DNA from: Mytilus californianus
Lineage: Eukaryota > Mollusca > Bivalvia > Mytilida > Mytilidae
Assembly (NCBI RefSeq): GCF_021869535.1
Contig: NW_026262712.1
Coordinates: forward strand, 99,080,140-99,144,139
Direction: 5' to 3'
DNA length: 64,000 bases
In this document: positions 45,761-57,020 of the stretch, in pieces
Position numbering within the stretch: position 1 is the first letter of the stretch
Layout: the number at the start of each line of letters is the position of its first letter
Program-made: the position numbers and the translations under genes
The notes under the pieces: model-generated
Told to the model about the DNA's origin: nothing
Seen by the model: only the letters and a program-made list of their open reading frames with translations
Databases searched by the model: none

Positions 45761-48057
45761 ATTGCATATGATAGTTATTTATGCATTCGATATAAGTGAT
45801 ATGCATTTGTAATTGGTAAACCATTAGTGATACAGACTTAGGGTCTTTTGATTTGAGGTCCTTGGTTCAAATAAAAAGAAAATTAGGTCCAGGTCAAAGG
45901 TCAAGGTCATATTCTAAATTTTGATTTTGGGTTATTTTCACTTCTATTAAAAAACCGCCTAAGATATCGACAACATATTTTACTAAATTGTCACTTGCAA
46001 TATGTTGTAACACATAAATTTTGGCTGAAAGGATGCGCTAACATTAAATGTGAGTTTTCTGCTCTCATGAATTTAAAATTACGCGTATGGTGATATAACT
46101 CATAAACCATATATAATTAAGACCTTTGAAATTGAGCTCAGGGTCATCGGTATATTTGTCGTTCTAGATTTTGACCTTTGCTTTTACCTCATATGTATAC
46201 ATGATAAAGCCATGGGACTTTATGATTAGGTTGCAAGCCATTTGACCTTAAAAAAGCTTCCGGAAGTGACCTTGTGTAAACCGGAAGTAGCTATGTTTTG
46301 TACTTATTTAATGTAAAAATATATAGAACCATATATTTTTGGAATCAGTGTCAAGTTAACTATCAAATAATACCGGAAGGGATATTTTTCAAACCGGAAA
46401 TAACAAATTATCTCCCTTATTTAAAAAAAAATTGTATAGAAACCATATATTTTTGTATCAGCGTACAATAAGCTATCATTTGTTGTTGGAAATGACATTT
46501 TAAACCGAATTTAAATAATTTGAAAAAAAGGTCTTTACTTGTGGAAAGACCTTGAATTGTTCTCTAAACAATTGGTTTTTAATAAGGTCTTTCCACTTTT
46601 CTGTGGAAAGACCTATTGTATTTGTTCTGATTATTATTTGTTTCTACCGCCAAATTTTGTTCTCGCGTAAAATTTTAGTTTCGCAATATTTCGCTAAGAT
46701 ATTTCTTATATAGTATCATATAGTTTATGCGCTTTTTATTTTCACACATTCTAAGCCGAACAATTTTCTTTGTAAAAGTTATCTCCCTATTCACTGTTTA
46801 TCAAGTGTGTGCATCTCCTTCGAAACAAAACAAGATATCGACAAAGTTTTTTTTCTGAATTATTCGTTACATCCTCAGGAATTTTTGGCTAATTTGGATC
46901 GAAGCGATCAAATGAGATCTTATAGGAGTTATCTACCTTTACCAAATAAGTTTGTCGTTATGTTTTTGTAACACATAACCCGTAAGCCGTACAAAAAGAA
47001 ATTGTCCAAAATTTAGTCGCGACATGATATAACTGGAATGTTTTGTCGAAATGGTACGCGTCATTGATTTAGGGGTTCCATGCCACTGAAACGATAAAAT
47101 AGACAAAATTGACTAAGTATAGCTTCAAACTTTGCAGCTATCATGATGTATACATGCATCTTATCTTAATTTATCATCCTCGACCCTGCCCCCCCCCCCC
47201 CCTCCCCCCCTTTTGTTTGGATGAATCCCATTTCGCCTTGAAGTTCTGTCCCGTACATTTTACTGTAAAAATGCAATCCCTCTTCTGTACAAACTTCTGA
47301 AATAGAAATCCATTCCTGCAAAAATCTGCTCCAATTCATGTATTTTCTGAAACAAATCGATAAACGTTTTGTTAAAATACTATAACAACAGCATTATTAG
47401 ACAATAGTTTCCCTGTAAAATGAATGAAGAAAATATATTCCGTTAGACACGTGCGGTCAGGTTGATTGAGAAATCAAAATCAATGACGTAGAAATGGCTC
47501 CCAAGTTCGTAAATATTACTGAAATCCTACAATCAAATTTCTAAACATGCATTAAGTATTAGATACAATACAAAGGTAACAAAGAAACAGGCCGGTAACA
47601 ACCGTTGCCGGATAGTTTTTCTGCACGAGTAGTCAGGTCAAGGTCCGAGGCGATAGCCGAGGACATTGACCTGACTACAAGTGCAGACAAACTATACGGC
47701 AGGTTGTTTCCGGCCTGTTTTTTGTTACCTTTGTTTTGTATCTGACTTGTACGACGTTTCAAGAAGGAAGAAGTACATTTTGCATTTAGAAGAGGTAGCA
47801 AAACTAAAGATATTAGAAACTTAAATGGCCATATACCAGTTAATGTAAGTTACAGTTTAAACTCAATTTTTTTCTCACTTCCCTTCAGCCGAGAGTTTTT
47901 TCTCAAAAAATTCAAGAATCTAATAACTTTATAAAAAGAACCATTTCAAGTTAAAGGTGAATGTTATACACATTTGAGACTTTTTGAAATACAACTTCGC
48001 AAGTAAGTAATGTATAAAAAAGATTTCAGAGGTAAGCAAGCTACCATTTGATTTTAT

Positions 48058-48077
48058 TGGGGGGGGGGGGGGGGGGG
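48058..48077. repeat. G20 homopolymer
   Basis: Uninterrupted G run. The length is likely unreliable in any assembly. Confidence 0.95.
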
Positions 48078-48353
48078 TTAAAATAAATTTAAGATAAACA
48101 GGCTTCATCCTTTTTTTGTTGAAAAAATGCAGGATGTGCCATGTCCATGTCTTGTTATTATATATATATATATAGGCATATGTTTTGGATTCAAAAAAAA
48201 ATGTTCATGCTTATAGGATTTTATATGTCTCTGATAGTGTTGATCAGGATTAAACACGTGTCACTATATGATCCAATCAGAGCTTACCGTCCAAAATTGA
48301 TGACATAAGTTGAATTATTTTCTTTACGATTTGCTGCATATTTGAACATGTAT

Positions 48354-49053
48354 TACACGGACACTTTTTATTTATAGGATCAATCGTGCATTGGTGAGTT
48401 GATAGGGATTTTATCTTTTGATTAGATTTGATTTTTATATATATATTTCCTGTCTTTTTATTGAAATATAAACGTTGGTACCAGCATTTCTTTCAGCATT
48501 GTCCAGAATACTATTCATGTCCATATATTGAAAAAAAATACATTTACGGACCGACCATTTAGCTTCAAAAGGGTGTGTGTTCTTTTCTGAGTAAGAAAAT
48601 TATTTAGTTTTTCAACGCTATCGCCCAAATATTTTTTTTTTTCGAAATCAGCACTTTTATATACGGTATTCGGAAAATCAGGAGCCAGAACATTATTTTC
48701 AGTGTCATCTGCTTGACCATTATATATTTTTTCTCAGAAAATTGGGGATCAAAATGTGTTTTTTTAGGAAAAAACCATAACCGGCCTTTTGAAGTTAAAT
48801 GGTCAACCCCTTAGTGTACTAATATGAATAGTTACTGGAATTGTTTGAAAAAAAATATAGTTATTGATGCGAACGTAAATATTTTTAATTAAAAAGACAG
48901 GAAATATGTCGGTGAAACAAAAAGTTCAAATCTGATTGAAATTTAAAGTGCCCATGAACTCACTGATCATGCACGAGTGATTCTATTCATAAAAAGTGTC
49001 CGTGTAACAACTAAAAAGTGTCCGTGTATCATCTAAAAAGTGTCCGTGTAACA
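48354..49053. repeat. Long imperfect inverted repeat with triple terminal motif
   Basis: ACACGGACACTTTTTATTTATAG (partly quoted) at 48355 pairs with CATAAAAAGTGTCCGTGT at 48989. TATTTCCTGTCTTTTT at 48444 pairs with AAAAAGACAGGAAATA at 48893. ACCATTTAGCTTCAAAAGG pairs with CCTTTTGAAGTTAAATGGT. The right arm ends in three copies of AAAAAGTGTCCGTGTA spaced about 22 bp apart; the left arm has one. Confidence 0.75.
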
Positions 49054-49616
49054 CCCGTTAATGTACTGTTTTTCTATAGCTCTGCTGGGGGCAAAGTCGT
49101 ACAAAATACAAATCTGTGCTCCCGTTAACATGTGTACGTAAAATGCATGCATGATCCGACATCAATGACCTGTAAATAATAAAACCAATAGTATTCGTGT
49201 TTGTCCGATCAATATTCATGTGCTCTGTTCAACGGTGTTCACTGAAAAGAGAGAGATATATATTTGAGTGTCACGTGACTTCACAAACATCACCGCGCGC
49301 GCGGACCTAAAATTAGAAAAAAACATTCCATATCCAAATATAGAAAGAGAAACTTCCGAGACAAAATGTTACTCAGTTTTTTCTTAAAAGTTCAAACAAA
49401 ATGCACACACAACACATAAAAAACCATGAAGTACGAGTTCCATTAGAAAAGAGAGAAATTTAAAAAAAAAGAAGATGTAAGGATTTTGATTCATTAGGAA
49501 ATCCTATGGTTGTCCGTTTTGGAGTGCGGAATGTCTAAGTACGCAGCCACGTCGTCGGTCATAATATGGACGTTAAGTCCGAGGTCTCGCATAGAGAGAG
49601 TGCCATGCAAACTTTC

Positions 49617-49624
49617 AATCAATT

Positions 49625-49670
<46 letters not shown>

Positions 49671-49715
49671 CCAACCAATCAATCAACCAATCAAACAACC
49701 AACCAACGAATCAAT
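49617..49715. repeat. (TCAA)n microsatellite of cassette B
   Basis: Tetranucleotide run, with AACC variants in the right half. Confidence 0.95.
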
Positions 49716-52700
49716 CTATCTGTTTAATACGGGGTCCCAGATCGCATTTGTTTCTTTTTCGCTTGTTCCCAGAAACCCTATCCCTTGTGTTTAACTAGTA
49801 TATCTTTCAATTTACTGTTTATCTTGTGTGTGCATCTCTTTCATAACAAAAAAAGATATCGACACAATTTTTTTTTTCTAAATTGTTCGTTACATCCTCA
49901 GATATTTTTGGATGATTTGGATCGAAGCGATCCAGTGAAATCTTATAGGAGTTATCTACCTTTACCAAATAAATTTGTCGTTATGGTTTTGTAACTCATA
50001 AATCGTAAGTCGTATCAACCTAAAGTCCTTTTGTTTGGGTCCTAACTAAAAAAATTGAGGTCAAGGTCATGTTCTCAATTTTGACTTCTGCTTGTTTTGG
50101 CAATTCCTCTGACCCTTTTAAAGTTATATATAAAAGAACTAGTGCAAAATGTTTGCTTTATTGTGATGAAGATATGATACATATGGTCTGAAACAATCTA
50201 ATGACATATTATAGGAGTTATTTCCGCTGAAATGTTTTAATATCAGGTTAATTGATTATTACTTCAACTTAATTCATTATAAGGCCATTAAGTCTTTTGC
50301 AAAACGTTGGGTGACAAATGACCTTGATGTATACGGAAGTAGCCATTTTTGCACTTTTTCATGGAAAAATACATATAAACTATATTTTGTAAATAGGCAT
50401 ATACAAACATATCATTTGACACCAGATGTGACCTTAAATAAACCGGAAGTAGCTAATTATCTTCCTTATAGGGAGAAGTATATAGAAACCATATATTTTT
50501 GGAATCAGTGTATATACAGCTTTCATATAAGACAGGAAGTGATATTTTCTAAACCGGAAGTTGCAAATTATCTTCCTTATTTTAGACTAAAGTATCTAGA
50601 AAACAAATATTTTTCAATCAGTATGCAGAAACTAATCATTGGACACCAACAGTAACTCTGAGTAAACCAGAAGTAGCTTCTGATGAATAAGTTAGAAAAA
50701 TTGATGTGGAAAGACCTTCAATTGTTCTTTGAACAATTGGTTTTTAATAAGGTCTTTCCACTTTTCTGTGGAAAGACTCATTGTATTTGTTCTGATTATT
50801 ATTATTATAATTATTAGGGCTTTCCACTTTTCTGTAGAAAGACCTATAATTGTATTTGTTCTGATTATTATTTTTCTTCTGCCAAATCCTTTTCTTGTGG
50901 TACAAAGTTGTTTCGCAAGATGTTGCTTAGATATTTTGGATATTGTATCGAACAGTTATTGCGCTTTTACAAACTCATTTTATTAAGGCGAAGACTTTTT
51001 ATTGTAAAAGTTAATTCCCCAAACACTGTTTTTCTTGTTAGTGTATCTCCTCCGTAACCAAAAAAGATAACGACAAAATTCTTTTTCATTTTTGTTCGTT
51101 ACATCCTCAAGAATTTTTGCCTGATTTGGATCTAAGCGATCCGGTTAAATTTTATAGGAGTTATCTACCTTTATCAAATAAATTTGTCGTAAAGTTTTTG
51201 TAACTCATAAACCGTAAGCTGTAAAAAACTATAAGTTTTTTTATTTCAGGTCATTGGGTCCTAACTTAGAAAATGAGGTCAAGGTCAAAGGTCAAGGTCA
51301 TGTTCTGAATTTTGTCTTTTGCTTGTTTTTGTAATTTCTCCGATATTTTTAGCGTTATATATAAAAGAACTAGTGCAAAATGTTTGTTATATTGTAATGA
51401 AGATATGATACATTTGGTCTGAATCAATCGAGTGACTTCTTATAGGAGTTATTGCCCCTGGAATGTTCTATTTTAAGGTATATTGATTATTTCTTTTGAT
51501 TGGTACATGATAAAACCATAAGATCTTTTGCAAAATGTTGGGTGACATATGACCTTGAAAATCGTCTACCGGAAGTGACCTTGAGCGAACCGGAAGTAGT
51601 CAGTTAAAAGTACATAGAAACCATATATTTTTTGAATGGTCATACATTAACCTATCATTTGAGACCGGAAGTGACATTTTATAAACCGGAAGTAGCATAA
51701 TATGTCCCTTATTACAGGCATAAGTATATACAAACTATATATTTTTGGAATCAGTGTGAATAAAGCTATCATATGAGACCGGAAGTAACATTTACTAAAC
51801 CGGAAGTAGCCAATTATCTCCCTTTTTACAGACAAAAATATATATAAACCATATATTTTTGGAATCAGTGTAAATAAAGCTATCATATGAGACCGGAAGT
51901 GGCATTTTCTAAACAGGAAGTTGGCAATTATCTCCTTATTTCAGGCAAAAGTATATAGAAACCATATATTTATTGAATCAGTATGATGAAACCTATGATT
52001 GAACGCCAATAGTAACTTTAAGTAAACCAGAAGTAGCTTCTTATCAATTATTTAGAAAATTGATGTGGAAAGACCTGCAATTGTTCTCTGAACAATTGGT
52101 GTTTAATTATTATTATTTTTTTATTTTTTCTTCTTCCGCCTAACCCTTTTCTTGTAGTATAAATGTGTTTCGCTAGATGTCGCTTAGATATTTTGGATAT
52201 AATATTGAACAGTTATTGCGCTTTTAAAACTTATCTCGTTAAGGCGAAGACTTTTTTATTGTAAGAGTTATCTCCCCAAACACTGTTTGTCTTGCGAGTG
52301 TATCTCATCCCTACCCAAAAAAGAAAACGACAAAATTCTTTTTCCTATTTGTTAGTTACATCTTCAAGAATTTTTCGGTGATTTGGATCGAACCGATTCG
52401 GTGCAATCTTACAGGGGTTATCTACCTTTACCAAATAAATTTGTCGTTAAGTTTTTGTAACTCATAAACCGTTAACCGTATAAACCTATAGTCGTTTTAT
52501 TTGAGGTCCATGGACCCTTACTAAGAAAATGAGGTCAAGGTCAAAGGTCAAGACCATGTTCTCAATTTTGACATTTGCTTGTTTTTGCATTTTCTCTGAC
52601 ACTTTTTAAGATATATATGAAAAAACTAGTGCAAAATGTTTGCATTATTGTGAGGAAGATATGAAAATTAGGTCTGAAACAATCCAATGACATCTTATAG

Positions 52701-54814
52701 GACCTTGAATGAACCGGAAATAGTCATTTTTGCACCTATTTCATGGAAAAGTACCTAGAAACCATACATTTTTTGAATGGTCATACATTAACCTATCATT
52801 TGAGACCTGAAGTGACATTTTAAAAACCGGAAGTAGCATATTATCTCCCTTATAACAGGCATAAGTGTAGGCAAACTTTATATTTTGAAATCAGTGTGAA
52901 TAAAGCTATCATATGAGACCAGAAGTGATATTTTCTAAACCGGAAGTAACCAATTATCTTCCTTTTTACAAACAAAAGTATATATAAACCATATATTTTT
53001 GGAATCAGTGTAAATAAAGCGATCAAATGAAACCGGAAGAGACATTTTCTAAACCAGAAGTTGGCAATTATCTCAATTAATTCAAGCAAAAGTATAAAGA
53101 AACCATATATTTATTGAATCAGTAAGATGAAACCTATGATTGGACGCCAATTGTAACTTTGAGTAAACCAGAAGTAGCTTCTTATCAATTTTTTTTCTTC
53201 CGCCAAATTTTGTTCTTGCGTTAAATTTTGGTTTCGCAATATGTCGCTTAGATATTTCTTATACTGTATCGTAAAGTTTATGCGCTTTTAAATTTCACCC
53301 TGCTAAGCCGAACAATTTTCTTTTTAAGAGTTATTTCCCCAAACACTGTTTTTTATGTGTGCGAATCACTTTCGCAACCGTTAAAGATTACGACAAAATT
53401 ATTTCACCAATTTGCTCGTTATATCCTCAGAAATTGAAGAATAATTTTGACCGAAGCCATCCGGAGACTCCATAATATTATGAGAGTTATTTCCCCTTAT
53501 ACATTTGATATAAGTGATATGCATTTGTAACTGGTAAACCATAAGTGATAGAGACCTAGGGTCTTTTGATTCGAGGTCCTTGGTCCAAAAAAAAAAGAAA
53601 ATTAGGTCAAAGTCAAAGGTCAAGGTCATGTTCTGAATTTTTACGCTAAGTTTATGTCGCTTCTTCCCAGAAAGAGTTAAAGGTATCGACAAAACAATTT
53701 AACCAAAACGTTTGTTGTGACATGTCGTTACTGAGAATTTTTTGTCAAAATGGCATGCGTCATTTTTTTGCAGGGCCAATGCCCCTGAAATAGTCAAATC
53801 AACAAATTACTAATTAAAACTGCAAACTTTGTAGCTATCATGTTGTAAATGTATCTTATATCAATTATCAAACAAAAGTTTACCACTACACTCCCCTCTT
53901 TTCCAACTGATTTTTTTTAGTTATCCCATTTCTATGAAACGAAAATCGCCTTCAGTCCCGTACATTTTACTGTAAAAAAGCTAATCCTCTTATGTACAAA
54001 TTTCTGAAATAGAAATACATCCCTACAAAAATCTGCTCCAATTCATGTATTTTTCTGAAATTAATCGATAAACGTTTTGTTAAAGTACTATAACAACATC
54101 ATTATATTTGTGTGCATGCAATGAATGAATGTTCATGATCAGCGATTAGACAATAGTTTACCTGTGAAATGAATGAAGAAACTATATTCCCGTTAGCACA
54201 CGACACGTGCGGTCCGCTTGATTGAGAAATTAAAATCAATCACGTAGAAATCGCTCCCAAGCTCGTAAATTTTACTGAAATCCTACAATCAAATTTCTAA
54301 ACATGCATTAAAATACATTTCTGTGCTCCCGTTAACATGTGTAAGTAAAATGCATGCATGATCCGACATCAATGACCTATAAAAAATAAAATCAATAGTA
54401 AGCGTGTTACTCTTATCAATACACATGTGCTCTGTTCAACGGCCTCCCTTAAAAAGATATTAATATTCAGACATATATATTTGAGCGTCACGTGACTTCA
54501 CAAATACAACCGCGCGTGCGGACCTAAATTTAGAATAAAATATTCCATATCCAAATATAGAAAGTAAAACTCCTAAAACAAAATGTTACTCAGTTTCCTA
54601 CAAGTTCAAAAAAAAAGCACACAACAAATAAAAAAACCATGAAGTCTGAGTTCCCGTAGAAAATAGAGAAAATTTATCAAAAGAAGATTTAAGGATTTTT
54701 ATTCATTAAGAAATCTAGGCCGTCCATTCGGCTGTCCGGGATGTACAAGTACACAGCCATGTTCGGTCAGAATATGGATGTTAAGTCCGATGCCTCGCAT
54801 AGAAAGAGTGCCAT

Positions 54815-54815
54815 G

Positions 54816-54894
<79 letters not shown>

Positions 54895-54943
54895 CCAATC
54901 AATCAATCAACCAGTCAATCAACCTACCAACCAATCAGTCAAT
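54815..54943. repeat. (TCAA)n microsatellite of cassette C
   Basis: The longest of the three, over twenty nearly perfect units before AACC variants appear. Its forward frames give Ser-Ile-Asn-Gln repeats, a by-product. Confidence 0.97.
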
Positions 54944-55030
54944 ATGTTTAATACGGGATCCAAGATCTCATTTGTTTCTTTTTCGCTTGTTCCAAGAGAC
55001 CCTATCCCATGTGTTTAATTAGTATATCAG

Positions 55031-55080
55031 TCAACCAACCAACCAACCAACCAACCAACCAACCAACCAACCAATCAATG
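55031..55080. repeat. (CCAA)n microsatellite
   Basis: About eleven perfect ACCA units directly before the final tail of the cluster. Confidence 0.95.
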
Positions 55081-55130
55081 TTTCGGAGGGGAAAGACCGT
55101 TAACAATTGTTTTTTAAACAATTGATATAT

Positions 55131-56040
55131 ATTTGTAATAAGTTTAGGTAAAACATGAAATGAGTTACTATATGCTGCAGGATATGACAGAATATTAAAC
55201 TAGCATGAAATGGACAAACCACATGGATAGAACCATTTAATGATATTATATATTATTGTAGTAGTTTTTTGTATACAGCAAAGTTTGTGATTCATATATT
55301 CATTAAATATTTAATAAAAATCTTTAAATGTTAGAAACGTCCTTTCTTATTAAAGAAAGTTTGCTCATTATTTTGTTTTGCAGATATAAATGATTGAAGA
55401 ACAGCAAACAGGATGGATAACGATAATTGAAACTTTGAACTATGATACTTTGGTTCAGATATGACCAAATGAAAACGATATTTAGCTTTGTGTTGTTCTG
55501 TCATTTTGTCAGATATGTTATAGAGCAAAGTAAGGAGTCCATTGGCTATTCTGGCGAAACAGGCAGGTTTATTTTTTGGAATATTTGCTTTTGTTTAGCT
55601 AATCTGTTTTTCTGAAAAGTTTCTGGAAGAATCTGTCTTTAATAAATAATTATTTGTTGAATACTTATTTTGACTCATACCTTTACTAATGTCTTTTGTT
55701 ATTTCTTTCACTTTGCCAAGGAGAAAATTTCTAAAATGTAATGCGTGTGTTGTTTTCACCCTTTTAGAAACAACACTGAACTGACTTGGAAAAAAGATCG
55801 TCCCGAATATGCATGAAATAATTGTCACTGGACGTTAAGCAAACATTTATCAAAGAAGCAATATGGGAAAAAGGAAACGTACACACATCAATAAAAAAAA
55901 AATACATGAAACAATAAAGAAAAAGAGTAATATACATAAAAACACAAAACATATACCCTTGAGGGTGGTTATTTTCTATTTGAGGGATAACGTTGACGTG
56001 TGGATGGAACGAGTCTATTTTCATTCCGCTCAAACCCATA
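55131..56040. other. AT-rich sequence, nothing recognised
   Basis: A short poly-Lys-like stretch around 55860-55940 comes from A-rich composition. No gene called. Confidence 0.4.
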
Positions 56041-56745
56041 ATTGATATAAAAATAAGGAGATGAGGTATGATTGTCAATGAGAAAACTATCCACCAAAGT
56101 TCAAATAAAGTGGATGAAAGCAACTAAAGGCAACCGTATGGCCTTCAACAATGAAAAATACCTATACCGTTTAGTTGGCTATAAAAGGCCTCGACATCAA
56201 AAATATGAAACAATTTAATTATTGAGAAAACTAACGGCCTAATTTATAACAAAACAATTAACGAAAAACGAATATGACAGACATGAATCAACGACAACCA
56301 CTGAACTTCAGGCTCCTGACTGGGTACAGGCATATAAAGAATATGGAAGGGGTTAAACATGATTGTGAGCGCTCAACCCTCCCCCAACCTGGAACAGTGG
56401 TGTAACAACACAATATAAGAACAAACAATAAAAATCAGTTGAAAAAGGCTTAACTCATCAAATCGATACAAAGGAAAAAAAAACATCAAACATCAACACA
56501 GACCGGACGTGGCAGAGTATTTATCTACCCCTCATCCATAACAACAAGAAGGACACTAAGTACAGATCTGAGAGTACTCGCAGTTAGTTACTGACAGCTA
56601 GTTCAAAGCCAATAACAACTTAGACTAAAATATCAATCAGTACACATCCAACATCCAATGGATGTAGTGTAAAGACGTTATTAACAGTCAGAGAAAAACA
56701 TTACCTTGTGCAATGCCAAAATAAAGGTATCGAGTTGAGTTGATT
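56041..56745 (-). mobile_element. Penelope-like 3' tail, reverse orientation, well preserved
   Basis: The complement runs from the TGGCATTGCACAAGGTAATG region (56700-56725) through GAGTACTCTCAGATCTG-like text (56560-56580), CCAGGTTGGGGGAGGG and TTGAAGGCCATACGG to TTGTCAATCATACCTCATC-like end text at 56060-56085. It shows the order of the full tail and was used to align the other copies. Confidence 0.8.
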
Positions 56746-57020
56746 TTTTTTTTAAATAAATGAACGAATGAACATTTCTTAGCACGAGTATACATGAATG
56801 CTATGGCAATACCAATACAATGTACATGTGTTATAAAAACATGTACATGAAATACCGATACCTTATCCCGGTCTCGTTAACTTACATGTTATAAGTATTA
56901 TACAGTTCTATCATGTTTACTACATGGTTAGTACACAATATAAAATTTAAAGAATAGTTAAGTTAATAAGTATCCTCTTCTAGATTTTTACAGCATATAT
57001 GAAGTAACACTTATATATTG
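56746..57020. other. AT-rich spacer, nothing recognised
   Basis: No feature supported. Confidence 0.3.

Larger units (their letters stand above)
47555..49104. mobile_element. 1.55-kb composite fold-back insertion in cassette B
   Basis: Cassettes A and C read GCATTAAAATACA at the site; B is split between GCATTAA and AATACA. The insert contains two large hairpins. One is 47562-47742 (arms about 80 bp: GGTAACAAAGAAACAGGCCGG against CCGGCCTGTTTTTTGTTACC, with a CGAGGCGATAGCCGAGG turn). The other is 48354-49053 (arms about 220-260 bp around a 220-bp centre). A short inverted pair TTGTACGAC (47747) and GTCGTACAA (49096) encloses the second part. No open frame worth calling. Confidence 0.75.
46584..49800 (+). 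repeat. Cassette B: head, diverged body, fold-back insertion, microsatellite
   Basis: Collinear with cassette A from the hairpin head (46584) to the (TCAA)n run (49617-49715), except for 47555-49104, which is absent from A and C. A C-rich tract (47187-47211) replaces A's CCCCCACCCCT stretch. Confidence 0.85.
53190..55090 (+). repeat. Cassette C: headless body, diverged segment, two microsatellites
   Basis: Repeats the A/B segment (CTGCTCCAATTCATGTATTT, TGTCACGTGACTTCACAAA-like text, GTACACAGCCATG) with more divergence and small insertions, including a TGAATGAATGTTCATGATCA stretch near 54125. It ends with (TCAA)n at 54815-54943 and (CCAA)n at 55031-55080, then a final diverged tail at 55086-55127. 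Confidence 0.8.
37055..55130 (+). repeat. 18-kb head-to-tail cluster of one repeat family, about 11 units
   Basis: All units lie in the same orientation and share, in order: a hairpin head AGGTCTTTCCAC-TTTTCT-GTGGAAAGACCT, TTCTTCCGCC, GAGTTATCTCCC, TACATCCTCAG, GGTCAAGGTCA runs, blocks with AACCGGAAGT, ATATATTTTTGGAATCAGTG, and a tail GTGGAAAGACCT-T-CAATTGTTC-TCT-GAACAATTG-GTTTTTAAT. Tails end near 38390, 39526, 40660, 43490, 45093, 46580, 50745, 52107 and 55127; full heads stand at 37055, 40663, 42291, 46584, 50749 and 50818. Several units begin without a head. The reverse strand carries short recurring frames, which are by-products. I remember this family from molluscan DNA but know no formal name. 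Confidence 0.85.

Noticed and set aside
51647-53089. Recurrent reverse-strand frames reading ...ALFTLIPKIYGLYI...
   Set aside because: They recur because the repeat units recur; they shift frame between units and have no consistent start.
54741-55022. Ser-Ile-Asn-Gln repeat protein
   Set aside because: A translation of the TCAA microsatellite.
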